From NCBI GenBank assembly GCA_934045905.1, contig OW203765.1:28553997-28617996 (forward strand): a stretch of DNA of 64,000 bases. Reading direction: 5' to 3'. Each line of letters begins with the position of its first letter. The first letter of the stretch is position 1. Source of the stretch: Leuctra nigra (lineage: Eukaryota; Arthropoda; Insecta; Plecoptera; Leuctridae). The notes under the pieces are model-generated. The model had not been told where the DNA came from and searched no databases. It saw only the letters and a list, made by a program, of their open reading frames with translations. Shown in pieces: positions 23,575-36,537 of the stretch. A program made the position numbers and the translations under genes.

Positions 23575-24397
23575 CGGTCGCTCCACTCAGCCAAGTCGTA
23601 CAGTGCGCACACTCCCACACAATAAACCTTTAAAATGCCTAACTGCATTATAAAAATACTGTGGAGCTGACCAACACTTTTACTGTAAGCAATAACATGG
23701 CATTTTCGGCCTGCTGGATCTTAAAATTGGAAAATCTCACATTGTTGCGAAATATTTTAATTTGGAGCTATGGCCCAACCTACCATAATTCCAAGTTAGC
23801 CAACAATAGGTTAGGAAACCGTCTGGACCGGTTGGAACGAAACTTTTGCTATATATATTATATAGGTACTTCATAACATTAATATTTATAGCATACCTAC
23901 ATAGTAACAAGTGCAACTTTTCTTAGCAAACCAAATCACAAAGGCATATTTTTAAAGGGAATTATATGCATGGTGCCTCGATATAAGTTACAAGTTGTAA
24001 GGTACACTAAAAAAATTAGTGATATCCCCATAAAAACATTCCCTGTAAAAATACCAGACAAGTTTCTTGATCACGGAAAAATTTGAAGAAATCTAACAAT
24101 TCAGCACTGAAAAGTAGTGATATCAAAAATAGGCCAAGTCAAAACTTTTATCAAAATACTTGGTGCATCGCTTTTTTAGGGCATTATAGTAACCTCCTTC
24201 CTCTATACTATGTTATTAGTTCCGGGCTATTCTTCAATACTATTTATACGTAGATGCGCCAAGTATTTTATAAAAGTTTTAACTTGGGCCAATATTTTGA
24301 TATCATACTTTTCAGTGCTGAATTTTTAGATTTTTAATTTTTTTTTTGGATAAGAGACTTGGCTGCTATTTTTACACAGAGCGTTTTTATGGGAATA
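23575..24397 (+). mobile_element. Dispersed element family Y, copy A with terminal hairpin
   Basis: Starts near GGAGCGGTCGCTCCAC and AGCCAAGTCGTAC. It contains GCAATAACATGGCATTTTCG, CTCACATTGTTGCGAAATAT and TTTGGAGCTATGGCCCA, then an inverted-repeat end (24,023-24,397) bounded by TATCCCCATAAAAAC and GTTTTTATGGGAATA. It matches 57,665-59,720. The minus-strand gene promoter lies just beyond its left end. Confidence 0.7.
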
Positions 24398-24819
24398 GGT
24401 ACTAAAATAAAGTAAACAGGGCTACTACGTGCTTTATTGTTCAAATGTACCCATTATAAAAAAATATTATTATTTATCATTATGAGTTTTATAGTTATAG
24501 CAAAATTGATTTACTGTAGACAGAGTATAGTATTTAAAAATGCAATAAATAAACATAGACATAAAAAACTCTCTGTGAAAACAAATCTCCTCTTCTAAAA
24601 GGAGAAGAAAAGAAAGCAGAGTGAAAAGTAGAGATAAAATCACCACGATATTTTAAAAATTAAAACATTTTTCAGAGCATTAAGATGATAGGCAACCAGT
24701 AAATATATTTGATTTCTGTTCTATACACTTCTGTACTATATTCTTGTACGCGATGAGCAAAGAAATTTTGGAATTGAAAAAGTGTTGACTTTGCCATTTT
24801 TTGATAGAACGTTTAAGTT

Positions 24820-24870
24820 GAAGAGACTTAGCAGGTATTTTCACACGAAGTAATTTTTATGGGGACTGAT
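24820..24870 (+). mobile_element. Family Y right-end fragment
   Basis: AGAGACTTAGCAGGTATTTT, CACACGAAGTAATTTTTATG, GGG copies the right terminus of the hairpins at 24,023-24,397 and 58,620-59,720. Confidence 0.6.
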
Positions 24871-24929
24871 TAATTATTGTATAATTCAGAATCTAGATAA
24901 ATTTCGATCGATATTAAAAAGTTACAAAA

Positions 24930-25450
24930 TCAAAGTTTACAAAATCCCTATCACCCCCACCAAAACGCCCAAAATCCTGCATACGAAACTACTTTCGGGA
25001 ACATCTTCGGCAAACCCTCCCCCAAAGGTTTCCACCCCCCGATGTCACGTCGGATTTATAGTCCGCTACCTTCCACCAACATTACACAACGCAAGATGTC
25101 TTCTGTGCTGAAACTTTGCCGAATGCGATGAATTTAGTGGGTCCTTCATAGCCATCTGAATATACCTCATCCCTTCTACACGGTGCATTGATTTACATGG
25201 GTATAGTCGACTAAGTGAGGTTGCAAATCACTACGCTTCGCCTTAAACTTGAGAGAAGTTTCGGATGCTGGGGAGAAGTTGGTCCGTACTGGACCTCGAG
25301 GAAATACTTGAACATAACGAAGATGGTGTTAATAATTGAATAATTAAATGATTAATTAATAGTTGGTAAAGGATGGGGTCTGTGAATGATTAATGGGGAT
25401 GGGATTGAATGGTTTGGAGGTAAATTCAATATGCTGCTGAGTTTACTTTT
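24930..25450. other. Strand-skew switch
   Basis: C/A-rich at 24,940-25,035. By hand count, 25,321-25,440 has 35 G and 4 C. The core (25,040-25,200) has no clear motif. A short ORF downstream is not supported. Confidence 0.5.
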
Positions 25451-25749
25451 ACAAGAACGTGTACATCAAATAATGTTATGTCAACTTAACGTTATCAATT
25501 CTAGATGGAAATTGGATGTACAAAATGTGAAGCTGCTCTATAACCTGAGGTACATTCTTGTTAGCAAATTTTAATGTGGAATTTTTATCGTCAACTATAT
25601 AGATCTATTATTTTTGTGTCCTAAATCGTGTAAATGGTTTGTTAACAGAAAATGTTATTTATTTTCCACCTTGGAAGATAATTTTCTACCTTAAGTCCGT
25701 GTATTGACGAAGGTTAATGCTATTTTCCAAACCGTTATTAATTCTGTTA

Positions 25750-26400
25750 GTCGTAGTTATGTGTGACAATAACTAAACGCCCCTCACTTTTCAATTTTCC
25801 AAGAAATATCAAACAGGCTTTATGATGATGCTTAAACTCTTCTATACAACATGAATCACACAGAATCTTCAGAAAAAATGTCGGTTACGGAAAATGTGTG
25901 AAGAAAAATGCAAACACTTGATGTTTTCCACCATATTTCCCAGCCTTGGAAAAGCTGTCTTACCCTGCTGTTCTTTTCCATGCTATCATCGCCTATCATC
26001 TTTCCCAGACCAAAGTGTCCATTCTTATCACCCAAAAGTTCGCGCAATACACCATGCATGGGACGAGATACACAACCCCCCATAAATAGGTCTCCATCGG
26101 GGTGAGCCCCCCCCCCCCCCCCCCCACCCCCTACCAAACTTGAACACGGGGTCACAAATCTTGGAAGTTTAAACGAGAGGGAAAGTGGGATGAGAGAATC
26201 CGCTCTTTTTCGTCGCATCTGCGAGCGACACTACCCAACAAATCAGATCATACGTAAATCTATTCCGACCACCTTAGTTCTAGAGTTCGGTTCATTGAAG
26301 AAGGTCCCTTTGTGTTGGGTTTCATTTGTTGTTGAATTGTTTTAATGGGGTACATCTTGCTGGAACTTTTGCTTGGGTGGTGTATTCATTTACGCGATCT
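25750..26400. other. Strand-skew switch with 19-base poly-C run
   Basis: C-rich to about 26,160 (including 19 C at 26,107-26,125), then G/T-rich at 26,290-26,390. The 120-codon minus frame here exists partly because the C run reads as polyglycine. Confidence 0.4.
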
Positions 26401-26802
26401 CCAATTTCTTTTATAAAAGCAACACAGTAAGTAACTAATTCTTAAAAAAATCAGAGATTATGAACAATATCTCAAAAGAAATTTTAGTATGAATTGCAAA
26501 CATGGAATAGAGAAATACCATAATATTTGAATCTTGTGTTTTTCATTCTCTTTCCGTACATATTTCAACAGACAAATGGAATGATTTAAAAATGCATTGT
26601 TTCCAATTTCATGATAAAACTTGTCACACTCTTTTCCACTCTTCGATTTTATATGCAACCTGAAATGATAAAAGTTGCAGAAACATAAAAGCAATGCATT
26701 TTTTAATAATATTTGTAGTTTTGAGAATGGCATGAAACAAATAATATGAAAGGATATCAATATTTTATCTTTTCCCATTTTAAATCTGTTTTAAAACTTC
26801 TG

Positions 26803-27415
26803 TGCACGATGGAATGGAAATAATCCACACAAAGGGATGTATTTCTTGTAATGTTTTATTCGTTTTTGCAGATTTAAAATGGTCAAAATACCACTGAAAT
26901 GTATTTTTATTTAAGCAAAACCTGTTTCCAATATATTTTGGGTCAGGTGGTTGACAATACATTTTCAAACCAATTAAACTAGGGCTATTACATTTCTTAA
27001 CCGGGTAGCCGGGCCGGATAAAATTTCATCGTCTAAATCTTCTTCCTCTTCACTCTCTTCACCCTCCATCTTCGTAATCAAACCATTCCATATGTTGATA
27101 TCTTCCCACCACCGTTCCTCTTCAACCATCTTCCATTCTTCCCCTCTTGCACTCACATCTTCTTCAATCAAACTCTTCCATTGTGCTCTTGGTCTTCCAA
27201 CACTTCTCTTTCTTAAAACATTCATTGCTTCAAGCTCTCGTCTGGCTATCCTTCCAACATCCATTCTTTTCACGGTACCAAACCACTTCAATCTCTCCCT
27301 CCCCAACTCCAATACATAACTTATGTATAAAAATCAAAATCTCATTTAACTCTTCAACTCTTAACATAAATGGAGCCTTTTTGTGTGGATTGTATATCCC
27401 ATTTCCCGAAGTACA
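26803..27415. mobile_element. MITE family W copy holding a LINE fragment
   Basis: Left terminus GCACGATGGAATGGAAATAA, TCCACACAAAGGGATG, TATTTCTT. Right terminus, read on the minus strand, GTACTTCGGGAAATGGG, CAATCCACACAAAAAGGC, TCCATTTA. Between them lies a retrotransposon fragment (26,974-27,330), so the copy looks like a MITE carrying an insertion. Confidence 0.5.
26974..27312 (-). pseudogene. Non-LTR retrotransposon ORF2 C-terminal fragment
   Basis: A 112-codon minus frame whose first part reads ERLKWFGTVKRMDVGRIARR, then KRSVGRPRAQWKSLIEED, and later EEERWWED. This is the recognisable C-terminal tail of insect endonuclease/reverse-transcriptase polyproteins (pattern RLRWFGHV-RMDD-R..., GKR-RGRP-..W). 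The rest of ORF2 (endonuclease and polymerase domains) is absent, so it is a 5'-truncated remnant and not expected to be functional. An acidic Glu/Asp run follows, ending at TAA. Confidence 0.75.
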
Positions 27416-27436
27416 CTCAACAAAAGAATAGTTATT

Positions 27437-27590
27437 ATCGAAAGAAATGAATTGGCTGCTAGTCAGGTTCCTTGAAAATCAATCCTTGTTATTATCAATG
27501 AAATCAGAACTCACCTAAAAAAGTTAGAAGATGCATTAGAATACACTTCATAGGATGATGCATACAAATCTTTTTGGACCAATCCGTTTT
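27437..27590. mobile_element. MITE family V fragment
   Basis: GAATTGGCTGCTAGTCAGG, TTCCTTGAAAATCAATCCTT, TCAATGAAATCAGAACTCAC and GATGATGCAT match the copies at 52,034-52,236 and 21,865-22,450. Confidence 0.65.
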
Positions 27591-28300
27591 TTAGAATACT
27601 ACTGTTTATCTTTTGCTGGCACCTGGCCAATAATAAGGACTCTCATTGATTAATTGAACTGTCATATATTCTTAGTTTAAAATTAACCTATATACTTCAC
27701 ATCTCTTCTGTAACCTAGAAAGCTATCCAACTTTATTTTCCCTCTTGAAACCGGAAAATGCAATCCCCACTCGATCTTATCATATACGCCCTAAATTTTC
27801 TCCCTGACACTAAATCAAAAGTCCTAACCTTATAATATAGGGACCTTATAACCAAAACCAAACCTCCCGCCCCTTACATCGATCACACCACCCGTAAATC
27901 AAGGAGGCACGCTTTTTCTGCTATTATACAAACTTAGCTTATATGGTTTTATATATTGCGTACTCCCGAAAATTTATTAGAGGTCGGTGCTAAAAATATC
28001 GTTCTTATGCTCCAAGAAAATCGTAGACATTTTAATAACTATTGATTTACATCAGGACAGTAATACTTTAATATAAACAACAAATTTTAAATATTTTCTC
28101 TTGTAGGATTCGAATGAAAGTCTTTGGACTGTGATAGATATTTATCCTACCCTCATTTGATGTTGCACAAGATACTAATAAAAAAATAAAAACAGTTAAG
28201 GTAAATAAGGTAACGTGTTATAAAAACAGAAAAAACACATTTGATTAGTTTCTAAAATGTCTGATCTGTAAATAGTCAAACTTCCCCACTTAAAATGTAA
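27591..28300. other. No gene seen
   Basis: A C/A-rich stretch at 27,700-27,910 and plain A+T-rich DNA after it. Confidence 0.45.
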
Positions 28301-28740
28301 AGTACAGTATATAATTATCCAAAAAGAGGGATCTTGCCCTCATCTTTTCAATTCATATATACATAGCCTCTGCACACTTATACATAATTTAGCCGCTTCA
28401 CCTAACATTCTAATAATCAATCTACCATGCATGATGTACAAGAGACTCTTAAGACAATATGGCTGACATTGCCCTATAGAGAAGTGGCTCCGAAATTTCA
28501 ATTTAAAAACATTTTTTTTAACTCTATCTCTTTATTTTCTCTAGAGTCCTGACCTGGCTTCGAAGAGAAAATCTATTACGAGAAGATTGAAAGGTTTAGA
28601 TTGAGCTTGAAAATAGAAGTTTCAAGTTGTACTGAGATTAGGTTTGAGGGAAGGATGGATTGTTCTGTGGGGATTATTGACTTAAGTGATTGAAGTATGA
28701 GATGAATTCAAGGTATAAGATTGTTAAGGGGCCACGGTCT
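28300..28740. other. Strand-skew switch
   Basis: By hand count, 28,321-28,440 has 30 C and 12 G, while 28,621-28,740 has 38 G and 9 C. The turn lies near 28,500. Confidence 0.5.
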
Positions 28741-28743
28741 ATC

Positions 28744-28811
28744 TGACGATTAGATTCGGTCACTTTATAGAGTGACCTAATCTAATCGTCTACAGCATCT
28801 ATAGATGCTGT
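28744..28811. repeat. Two adjacent small palindromes
   Basis: GACGATTAGATT, GGTCAC, loop TTTATAG, GTGACC, AATCTAATCGTC form one hairpin. ACAGCATCTATAGATGCTGT follows as a perfect 20-bp palindrome. Confidence 0.8.
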
Positions 28812-28998
28812 TAATTAAGTAGTTGGCGACGCCTTCGCTATTTCTTGTATTCGTTTCGTGCGCGTGTTCCCCGCATCAGGCTGAAATTAGATATTCAATA
28901 TTCAATATAAAATATTTAATCTTCATTCTTTCATTCATTTCAAAGATCAATCTACAAGCGAATGGAAAATGCACTGTTCGTCATATAGTGATTTTCTT

Positions 28999-29279
28999 AA
29001 ATCTTGTCTTCCTACTAAATAATTTTAAAAAATCAGATAGTATCGACCCATTACAGCCTAATAGGCTAAATAATGCCACACACTGGAGTACTTTATGACC
29101 TCTGGTACGACCTCAAAGTGTTAAATTTACGTTTATTTGACCAAGTATATCGTATTTAACACTTTGAGGTCGTACCAGAGGTCATAAAGTACTCCAGTGT
29201 GTGGTAATATTTAGTCTATTAAGCTGTCATGGGTCGCTACGATGATCTTTTAAAATTATTTAGTGGGAAGACAAAATTT
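28999..29279. mobile_element. Long hairpin MITE, about 280 bp
   Basis: Arms of about 125 bp. The inner 60 or so bases of each arm (CACACTGGAGTACTTTATGA, CCTCTGGTACGACCTCAAAG) are almost perfect inverse copies around a loop of about 30 bases; the outer arms (TTGTCTTCC, TAATTTTAAAA) are more diverged. Confidence 0.9.
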
Positions 29280-30211
<932 letters not shown>

Positions 30212-30883
30212 GTTTCCAAAATTACAAATAATTTTATCTCCATACGACGATAATCAAAAAAAGAATCAAACGTCGGTCTAGAAAGAAAAGGTCTCAACAA
30301 CCAGAAAAGTTTCTATACACATTCCACATCTGACATCAAGTATGTAGATACGTCTAGAACCCCAGCTATTGTGCAATCTCACCCTACATTAAGGAATATT
30401 TAAATCAGTTTTGTCCCTTAGCCGACGGATGTGGGCGAACTCAACATTTCCGCTTCATTCGTCGCCGTTTCATTTCTCAAGACCAAAACGCAGATGGGAA
30501 TATTATTATAATTTCCAGCCCGTGATGAAATCGTTTAATAGCTTTCTGTTTTCATTTTGTCATACAGAAATGTAATCTAAGTGTTGAAAATTTCTACTGT
30601 GAAAACATTTGTAACAACTGCAATTTTTGAAGTAATATGGAACATTACTCGTACTTTTCTCTCAAGTAATTTAAAAATAAGTCATAACTCAGAGAAGAGC
30701 TCTATGTGAACTAAATCTTTGATAACTCATTCTTGCAATCTCCTTTGAATCATGAAAAGTAGCGAGGAAAGAAAACTACAATTATTCTTCTGTGTCTGGA
30801 ATTTGGAAAGGAATTTAATTTATAGTGAAGGACTGTCAGTCAACACCATGAGCCAATATGATAGGTTCTCAACTTTCGAATTA

Positions 30884-30992
30884 TTCTATAACGAAAACGA
30901 AACCATTTCGATTTGAAATCATTTCAGAACAATGTTATCCTTATGGCTATGAAATGATATAAGACCGAAATGATTTCGTTTTAGTTATAGAA
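30884..30992. repeat. Small hairpin element, 109 bp
   Basis: TTCTATAACGAAAACGAAA, CATTTCG is inverted at the right end as CGAAATG, TTTCGTTTTAGTTATAGAA. Confidence 0.75.
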
Positions 30993-32431
30993 TAGAAAAA
31001 TGAGGAAGAGGAAAAATCTCTTGTGATTACACTTCATACATCGTAATAATTTATTTATTTTGTAAATCTTTTAACAATTCGAATAATAAAAAAAGGTTTG
31101 AGACCACCAACATATAAACACAGCAATTGTGCCCATAACTCAAATAAAATATAAATTAATATATTTTCTTATTCAGTGAAACAGTATATGAGCTGCATTT
31201 TCAAAAGAAAAACGAAATCTACCAAATGAACCAAGATTTTTGTTTTGAAAAGTGGTTAGAACGACAACTTTTAAATTCTTCACTAAAAAATTAATTTGTA
31301 AATAGTTCTTGCAGTAAGTACTGCAGTAGTTTCCTTCAGTGCAACCAATGCAATGATAATGTACAGCCCAGACAAACTATTATACCGACGAGAAGCAAGT
31401 AAAGAGCACAAGACGAGGAAAAGCTTGAACTAAATGTTTTAGACCCTGGTGCTTGCATGTGGATGTGAAACTGGCAACATATTGTGAGATATTGCTACTC
31501 GGCGTCTAGTTCCGCTAACCACCATCAGAGAGCGCTGATGATGCTGGGAGAATGTATCACAGACGGCAGCACCAGCACACTAGAGTGCAATGAAGAATAT
31601 CTATACACTATTCATAGAAACTACTCAAGCAGAACCTCCTTTCATGCCAAATACACTCGTGGTAAAAGCAATTCCATACGAGATGTCAAAGAGAATGGGA
31701 ATAAGATGATTTTACCGAAAATTGTCAAGTAGAAAATGTGAACTTTTACATTTTTATTTACGCAATTAATCCCTTTTTGTCACTTATCACCGATTTGTAG
31801 AGGACATTTTTGCAATATTTGCATCATTTTGACGTTTCGCACTGAACTTCCAAGCATTTAATTTAAATTTAAACCAAGATTAATTTTAATTTTGATGTAA
31901 GCAGTTCGTCCGGTTTTCATGCCACAGAATTAAAATTGTCTCTAACAAATTCTAAAATGTACCAGATTATTAATGTTTTTTACTAAAGGAACAAAAGATT
32001 TTATTCCATCTTCGTAACATCAAGCCACAATTCTCTTACGCCCAGAATCTTTAGACTTCCTCAAGAAAACATCAACGCAAAGAAAAGCGTCCAGGCCACA
32101 TAAAAAACAAGCCAGCATGTAATTCAAGCCGAAGGAAACAGAAATTACTCTGTGAAGAAAAGAAATGAGACGATAAGGGCTCCTAGAGTTGGGGGGGGGG
32201 AAGGGGGGTTATGACCACGCGCTCAGCACCCGGCCCTTTGGCTTACAAAATTACACCCCCATTGTACGTAGCAGCAGGGGAATTTATACACACACAAAAG
32301 CAGGGAATATGAAAATAAATAATTATAGTGGTGAAAGCCGGAGAGTGTTGTGTTTGAATGATGAATGTAAATATACGCTTTTGACTAATTAATAATGGCG
32401 GTGGAATAGTTATGAAGTGTTTGTTGGTGTT
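30993..32431. other. No gene supported
   Basis: An open frame at 31,484-31,732 (+) lies in a slightly GC-richer patch (31,490-31,580) but has no supporting features. Ten G at 32,191-32,200. Confidence 0.4.
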
Positions 32432-32453
32432 GGGGGGGGGGGGGGGGGGGGGG
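32432..32453 (+). repeat. 22-base poly-G run
   Basis: Uninterrupted G tract. Confidence 0.98.
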
Positions 32454-33508
32454 ATATCAAATTGTTTCATTTTGATCTCAATCGTATTGCGTGGTATGCA
32501 AACTCGAAATTGTATTAATTGAATTTGATATTGCAATTACCTATAATGATTATATGAGATATAATAATAATATTATAATAATATATTCCGTTATAATTAA
32601 ACATCATTGTAAATTCATGTACAAATATGATCTGAATTGCTCTAAATTTCGGCATATGAAAATTTAATTATAATTGAATTAATATTATTGAATGTTCTAC
32701 CTACACGGTACATTAATCAATACTAATACGACGTTTTTAATTTATTTTTAGTTGATTATCAAGTTAATAATAAATTTGGTCTTCATACACGAGAGAGCCC
32801 TTGAGACATTGAGTTTTGTTTGCGTAATAGAATGGAAAGAGACGATTTTAAGTGTACGACTTTTATCAAATGCAAGGCGACAGTAAAATAAATTTAAAGA
32901 CGAGCATTTTCCTTTTTATACCGCAGTGCATTGCATAAAGTTTATTCCTTTAAAAAACCTTTGCCAATTTTGCGTGCCAAGAAAATTGCATTGAGTAAGG
33001 ATTTGAATGGATTGAAGCAATGTGAGTGTCTGATATGGAACGAACTTCAAGCACTCACTTGGAAAGAAAAGAAGACAAATAAAAGAATATTTAACTTAGA
33101 GAGATGTCTACTAAAGATTTACTGTTATTTATTATATTTTATCTTTTTTCCATCTCTTTCGAGATTTTCCTCTCGTCTAAAGTCCCCCATTCTATATAAA
33201 ATCTTACAATTTGATTGGATCAATCAAAATACTCTTTCATATCTTTTTGATCCAATTTATTTTTTTTCTCCTGAGTTGAAATTCACGTCAAAGCTAAACT
33301 GAGTCTAAAAAAATGGCGAGAAAATTGCTACCTTGTAGTTGATAAGAGTAAATGGATTCATATGCTAGAAACGTTGTATTTTATTTTGTAAAATTGCTTT
33401 TATGCTGCTAAGTGGACTATTAAGTCGGTAAAACGTGTAGAAGCTACGGATTGGAGCCTTTTAAATAGATTATTTCCCTACCTCGTCTAAAAGATACTCC
33501 TCTACTTC
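32454..33508. other. No gene supported
   Basis: Very A+T-rich. A 123-codon frame at 32,931-33,302 (+) is rich in Leu/Phe/Lys, as expected from composition. Confidence 0.45.
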
Positions 33509-33562
33509 TCAACTTCCTTCAAATAAGTTTATCAATTGATAAACTTATTTGAAGGAAGTTGA
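33509..33562. repeat. Perfect 54-bp palindrome
   Basis: TCAACTTCCTTCAAATAAGT, TTATCAA then the exact inverse, with no loop bases (centre CAATTG at 33,533-33,538). Confidence 0.97.
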
Positions 33563-33644
33563 GGCGTTCCAGCGAGCACTTTATTTTTTATGAATTAAGC
33601 AAATCAAAGGCAACGCTCTTTCAATTGTCATTTTAGTGGTTTTT

Positions 33645-33705
33645 TAACGTCGCACTTTTCTGCAACTATAGGCTAATGGAACAGCATGAATGATTATGAC
33701 TAGGA
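33645..33705 (-). mobile_element. tRNA-SINE 3' fragment
   Basis: TTTTAACGTCGCAC, TTTTCTGCA, AGGCTAATGG and ATGAATGATTATGA match the 3' part of the full SINEs. Confidence 0.65.
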
Positions 33706-33708
33706 AAA

Positions 33709-33755
33709 CGCTCTGTGTAACGCGTTGATAAGCTAGCCTTCCCATTGCATGCGAA
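33709..33755 (-). mobile_element. Family Z terminus
   Basis: Minus strand: GAAGGCTAGCTTATCAACGC, GTTACACAGAGCGTTTTCCT, matching the right end of the copy at 1,325-1,765. It abuts the SINE fragment. Confidence 0.65.
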
Positions 33756-34199
33756 TTCGAAAGTTTCTGTTCTACTAATCTTGGAAAGAGCTGAAACGAA
33801 ATGCATCAACAAAGGAGCGGTTATGAAAACCTGACATTCATTTTATGCATAAAATGTAAAACACACAGACGACACAGACTTTTAACGACAGATTACTCGG
33901 AAAATTTACAAAAACACATAAAATCGTTTGTCCATAATCATAAATATGCAAAACTTGGATTACAAAATTGCAGGCCGATTAGTTGAACGGGCTGGCGAAA
34001 GCGAGCCTTGAAAATGCATGACGGCCACAGCTTCTCTCACTTTTTCAATTGTTTTGTTATTATCAACACGATTATATAATATTTACCTTGGTTTTATTAA
34101 ATAAAACACTAACAACACTTTTATTATGTTTCAAATTCATGAACACATGCATTTTAGTGATAATTTGCGTGAAAAAACACTTTCTGACAGTTCTTCGTT

Positions 34200-34470
34200 T
34201 GTTTACATCGGCCATCTTGGATATCGGCCTGGTGGATGTCAGTCCGCGGAACCAAGCTGAACATGCAGTCAGCGACCAGTCATGTAGGAGGCAGTGAAAT
34301 CGGACCGCCGAGCGTCAATGAGTGGATGAGACGGTCGGCATACCCGCGAACACCCGGACGAAGACGTCTTATGGAGAATTTATCATTGACGATCGGAAGA
34401 TCGGAAATACTACTCTTTCCGAAAACATCAGTTTTCGAGCGGCAATTTTGAAATGTGGAACGATCTTCAA
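34200..34470. other. CpG-rich stretch of unknown role
   Basis: Three frames are open here (34,049-34,297 and 34,236-34,451 on plus, 34,280-34,501 on minus). The minus frame (residues such as SKTDVFGKSSISDLPI) looks the most protein-like, but it lacks a start context, a known domain or splice evidence. It could equally be a regulatory CpG patch or transposon remnant. Confidence 0.3.
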
Positions 34471-34727
34471 AAACTGACGTTTTCCAACTTGTCAAATCCA
34501 ATACAAATCAATATAACTTGTTTTATTAAAAACAACAGTGTGCAAAATCATCCATGGTAAAATCCTGTTACCACAGTAAGCTTACTAAATTTTGGGTGAA
34601 AATTCAAATGCAATATTGAGAGTAGGTACGTATATTTTGAGACCCAGAAATTTTAAATTACCATTTTAAATCAATTTGAATGGCAGTTCGGCTTAACTGT
34701 ACTCGTACAAGTAAATCAAAGTTGTTC

Positions 34728-34900
34728 GTATGTCGCACTTTTGGCGAATAATGAATGATTATTTATTATGATGATTGGGAGATGATGATAAAGAATAGTA
34801 CAAGGATATACGGTGGGAAGGAGGCGGCCGTGGCATATTAGTAAGGAACCTTCCCATCATTTGCATCTCGAATCAACGAAATGATTCAGTTGGTATTGGA
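34728..34900 (-). mobile_element. tRNA-SINE fragment
   Basis: ATGATTGGGAGATGATGATA, GGTGGGAAGGAGGCGGCCGT, GGCATATTAGTAAGGAACC and TTCCCATCATTTGC align with the full copies; the tRNA head is lost. Confidence 0.75.
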
Positions 34901-35257
34901 GCCAACATTCTGGGAAGTGAAGCTTAAATGAGGAGCAACAATTCAAATCGCAACTTGTCCAAAAGTTAGTTTTGAGATAATGACCAAAACCGAATTTCTG
35001 TTGTGTCGCATACATTTAATTTATGCACAACATTAAAATTATAAGAAAATGATGATTCAAATTTTAAGAACAATATCTAGGTATTACAAACCTATACAAA
35101 ATATATATTTAATATAGTTTTTAGCATTTGAAATGTGGACGCAAGCTGCTTTTTGAAAAATTGTATTGGTAAAATGCTTTTTTTTATGCTTTAAGATCAA
35201 TAAGTGAGTAAATAAGTCATGCTAGAGCATCAAGCATTACTCTGTCACTCTTAACCC

Positions 35258-35600
35258 ACTTTCTCTGTTCGTTTGAGTTTTGGTTTGATTTTTATGTGTC
35301 CAATTTTGCCTTTATTACTCAAGCCAAACAAATCAACCAATCGAACGGAAATTTTACACACAGGCCGACATAATATTATTTATCCAACTTGACCAAAGGT
35401 CTACCATATGGTATTTTTGGGAATACACGGTTGTGCACAAAAACGACTGTCAAGCAAATTGCACAAAAAAATCTGGCAAACAAGAAAATAATTTTGATCA
35501 ATTTCTATACCTTTTAGACTATCCTAATTTCTGCAATTTTAATTACCAAAAATTATATTTTTTCCTTTCAAATTTTAGAATGTTATTGTTAAAGTCCACC
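35258..35600 (+). mobile_element. Family Z fragment
   Basis: CCACTTTCTCTGTTCG, then CAACCAATCGAACGGAAATT, TTACACACA and TCTACCATATGG follow the order of copy 1. A SINE piece starts immediately after. Confidence 0.5.
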
Positions 35601-35735
35601 CTTGTTGGTGGGAATGAGGCAGTCTTTGCCTAATACAGGGGAACCTTCCCAGCATTTCGACTGAGGGAAATCACGAAAAACCTCAGTCAGGCAGAATGGC
35701 CGCGGGAATCGAACCCGGAACACCCGGAATGCAAT
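35590..35735 (-). mobile_element. tRNA-SINE, partial copy with B box
   Basis: Keeps the B box GGTTCGATTCC (35,705-35,715, minus strand), CGACTGAGGGAAATCACGAA and GGGAACCTTCCCAGCATTT; the 3' half is missing. Confidence 0.75.
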
Positions 35736-35819
35736 TGCCCTGAGACAAACTCTCCCCAATTCACCAATCAAAACAGTCATAATAGTTGTCAGAGCCACTC
35801 ACAGTGATTACAACTTCTA

Positions 35820-36130
35820 TTAATAGTCATTAGACACGTGGCCATTATCACGTCACGTGATTGTATATCGGATTAATCTCACGCCTGAGTAAATCAACTA
35901 GGACTGAGAATGATGGCTTAGCATAGGCGCCTGGCGCTAGCAGTGTGTTTGCCAGGGGCAATCTCAGAAATATATCATTGTTGGAGATTCAATGCTGAAA
36001 ACCAACTTAATGAAGGGAGCTGTTGCTGCCCATGGAAGCACGGTTTGATTGGTTGTGAAGGGAGGCTGGCAGGTTTAAACTTTTAGGCGCCGCAGGGGGG
36101 TTTTAATTGTGGGTTTACTAATTTGGGACA
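35820..36130. promoter_or_regulatory. E-box cluster followed by G/T-rich strand
   Basis: CACGTGGCC at 35,835 and TCACGTGA at 35,853-35,860, then G/T-rich sequence to 36,130. Resembles the right half of a skew switch. Confidence 0.35.
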
Positions 36131-36537
36131 CTAAGATATTTTGGGTTAAAAATCGTCTAGGCCCTAGCTGTCTACATGGGAAAAGTTTAATTTGAATTTG
36201 ACATAATGTTATTAAAAATAATTTAATGTTGTACGAAATTAGATATTAAAACTTCCAAGCACAAAATTTGCTTTAGGCGTTGCTTTATACGTTCATTTTT
36301 TTTCGAAAAATGTTAATTGTTTTGCTTTTATTTTCAAGCAATTGTGTTGTACATTTATTTACAATAAAAATACAAGCAGTCAGGTAAAATATTTTGAAAA
36401 ATACTTGGGTGTATGAATAAAAATGAAAATGAAAAATCAAATTGACAAAACTTTACTTTATATTAATTAGATTTCTTGACATTTGTTATTCAAATAACAT
36501 CCTGCTATTTAACATCTAGGCAAGTCACTAATTTGTA

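Noticed and set aside
25856..26218. 120-codon minus ORF
   Set aside because: Passes through a 19-base C run read as polyglycine; two plus frames are open over the same bases and there is no coding evidence.
28823..29098. 91-codon ORF with signal-peptide-like start (SLFLVFVSCACS)
   Set aside because: It lacks an ATG and its second half lies in the hairpin MITE at 28,999-29,279.
32931..33302. 123-codon plus ORF
   Set aside because: Lys/Leu/Phe-rich translation expected from A+T-rich DNA; no motif or splice site support.
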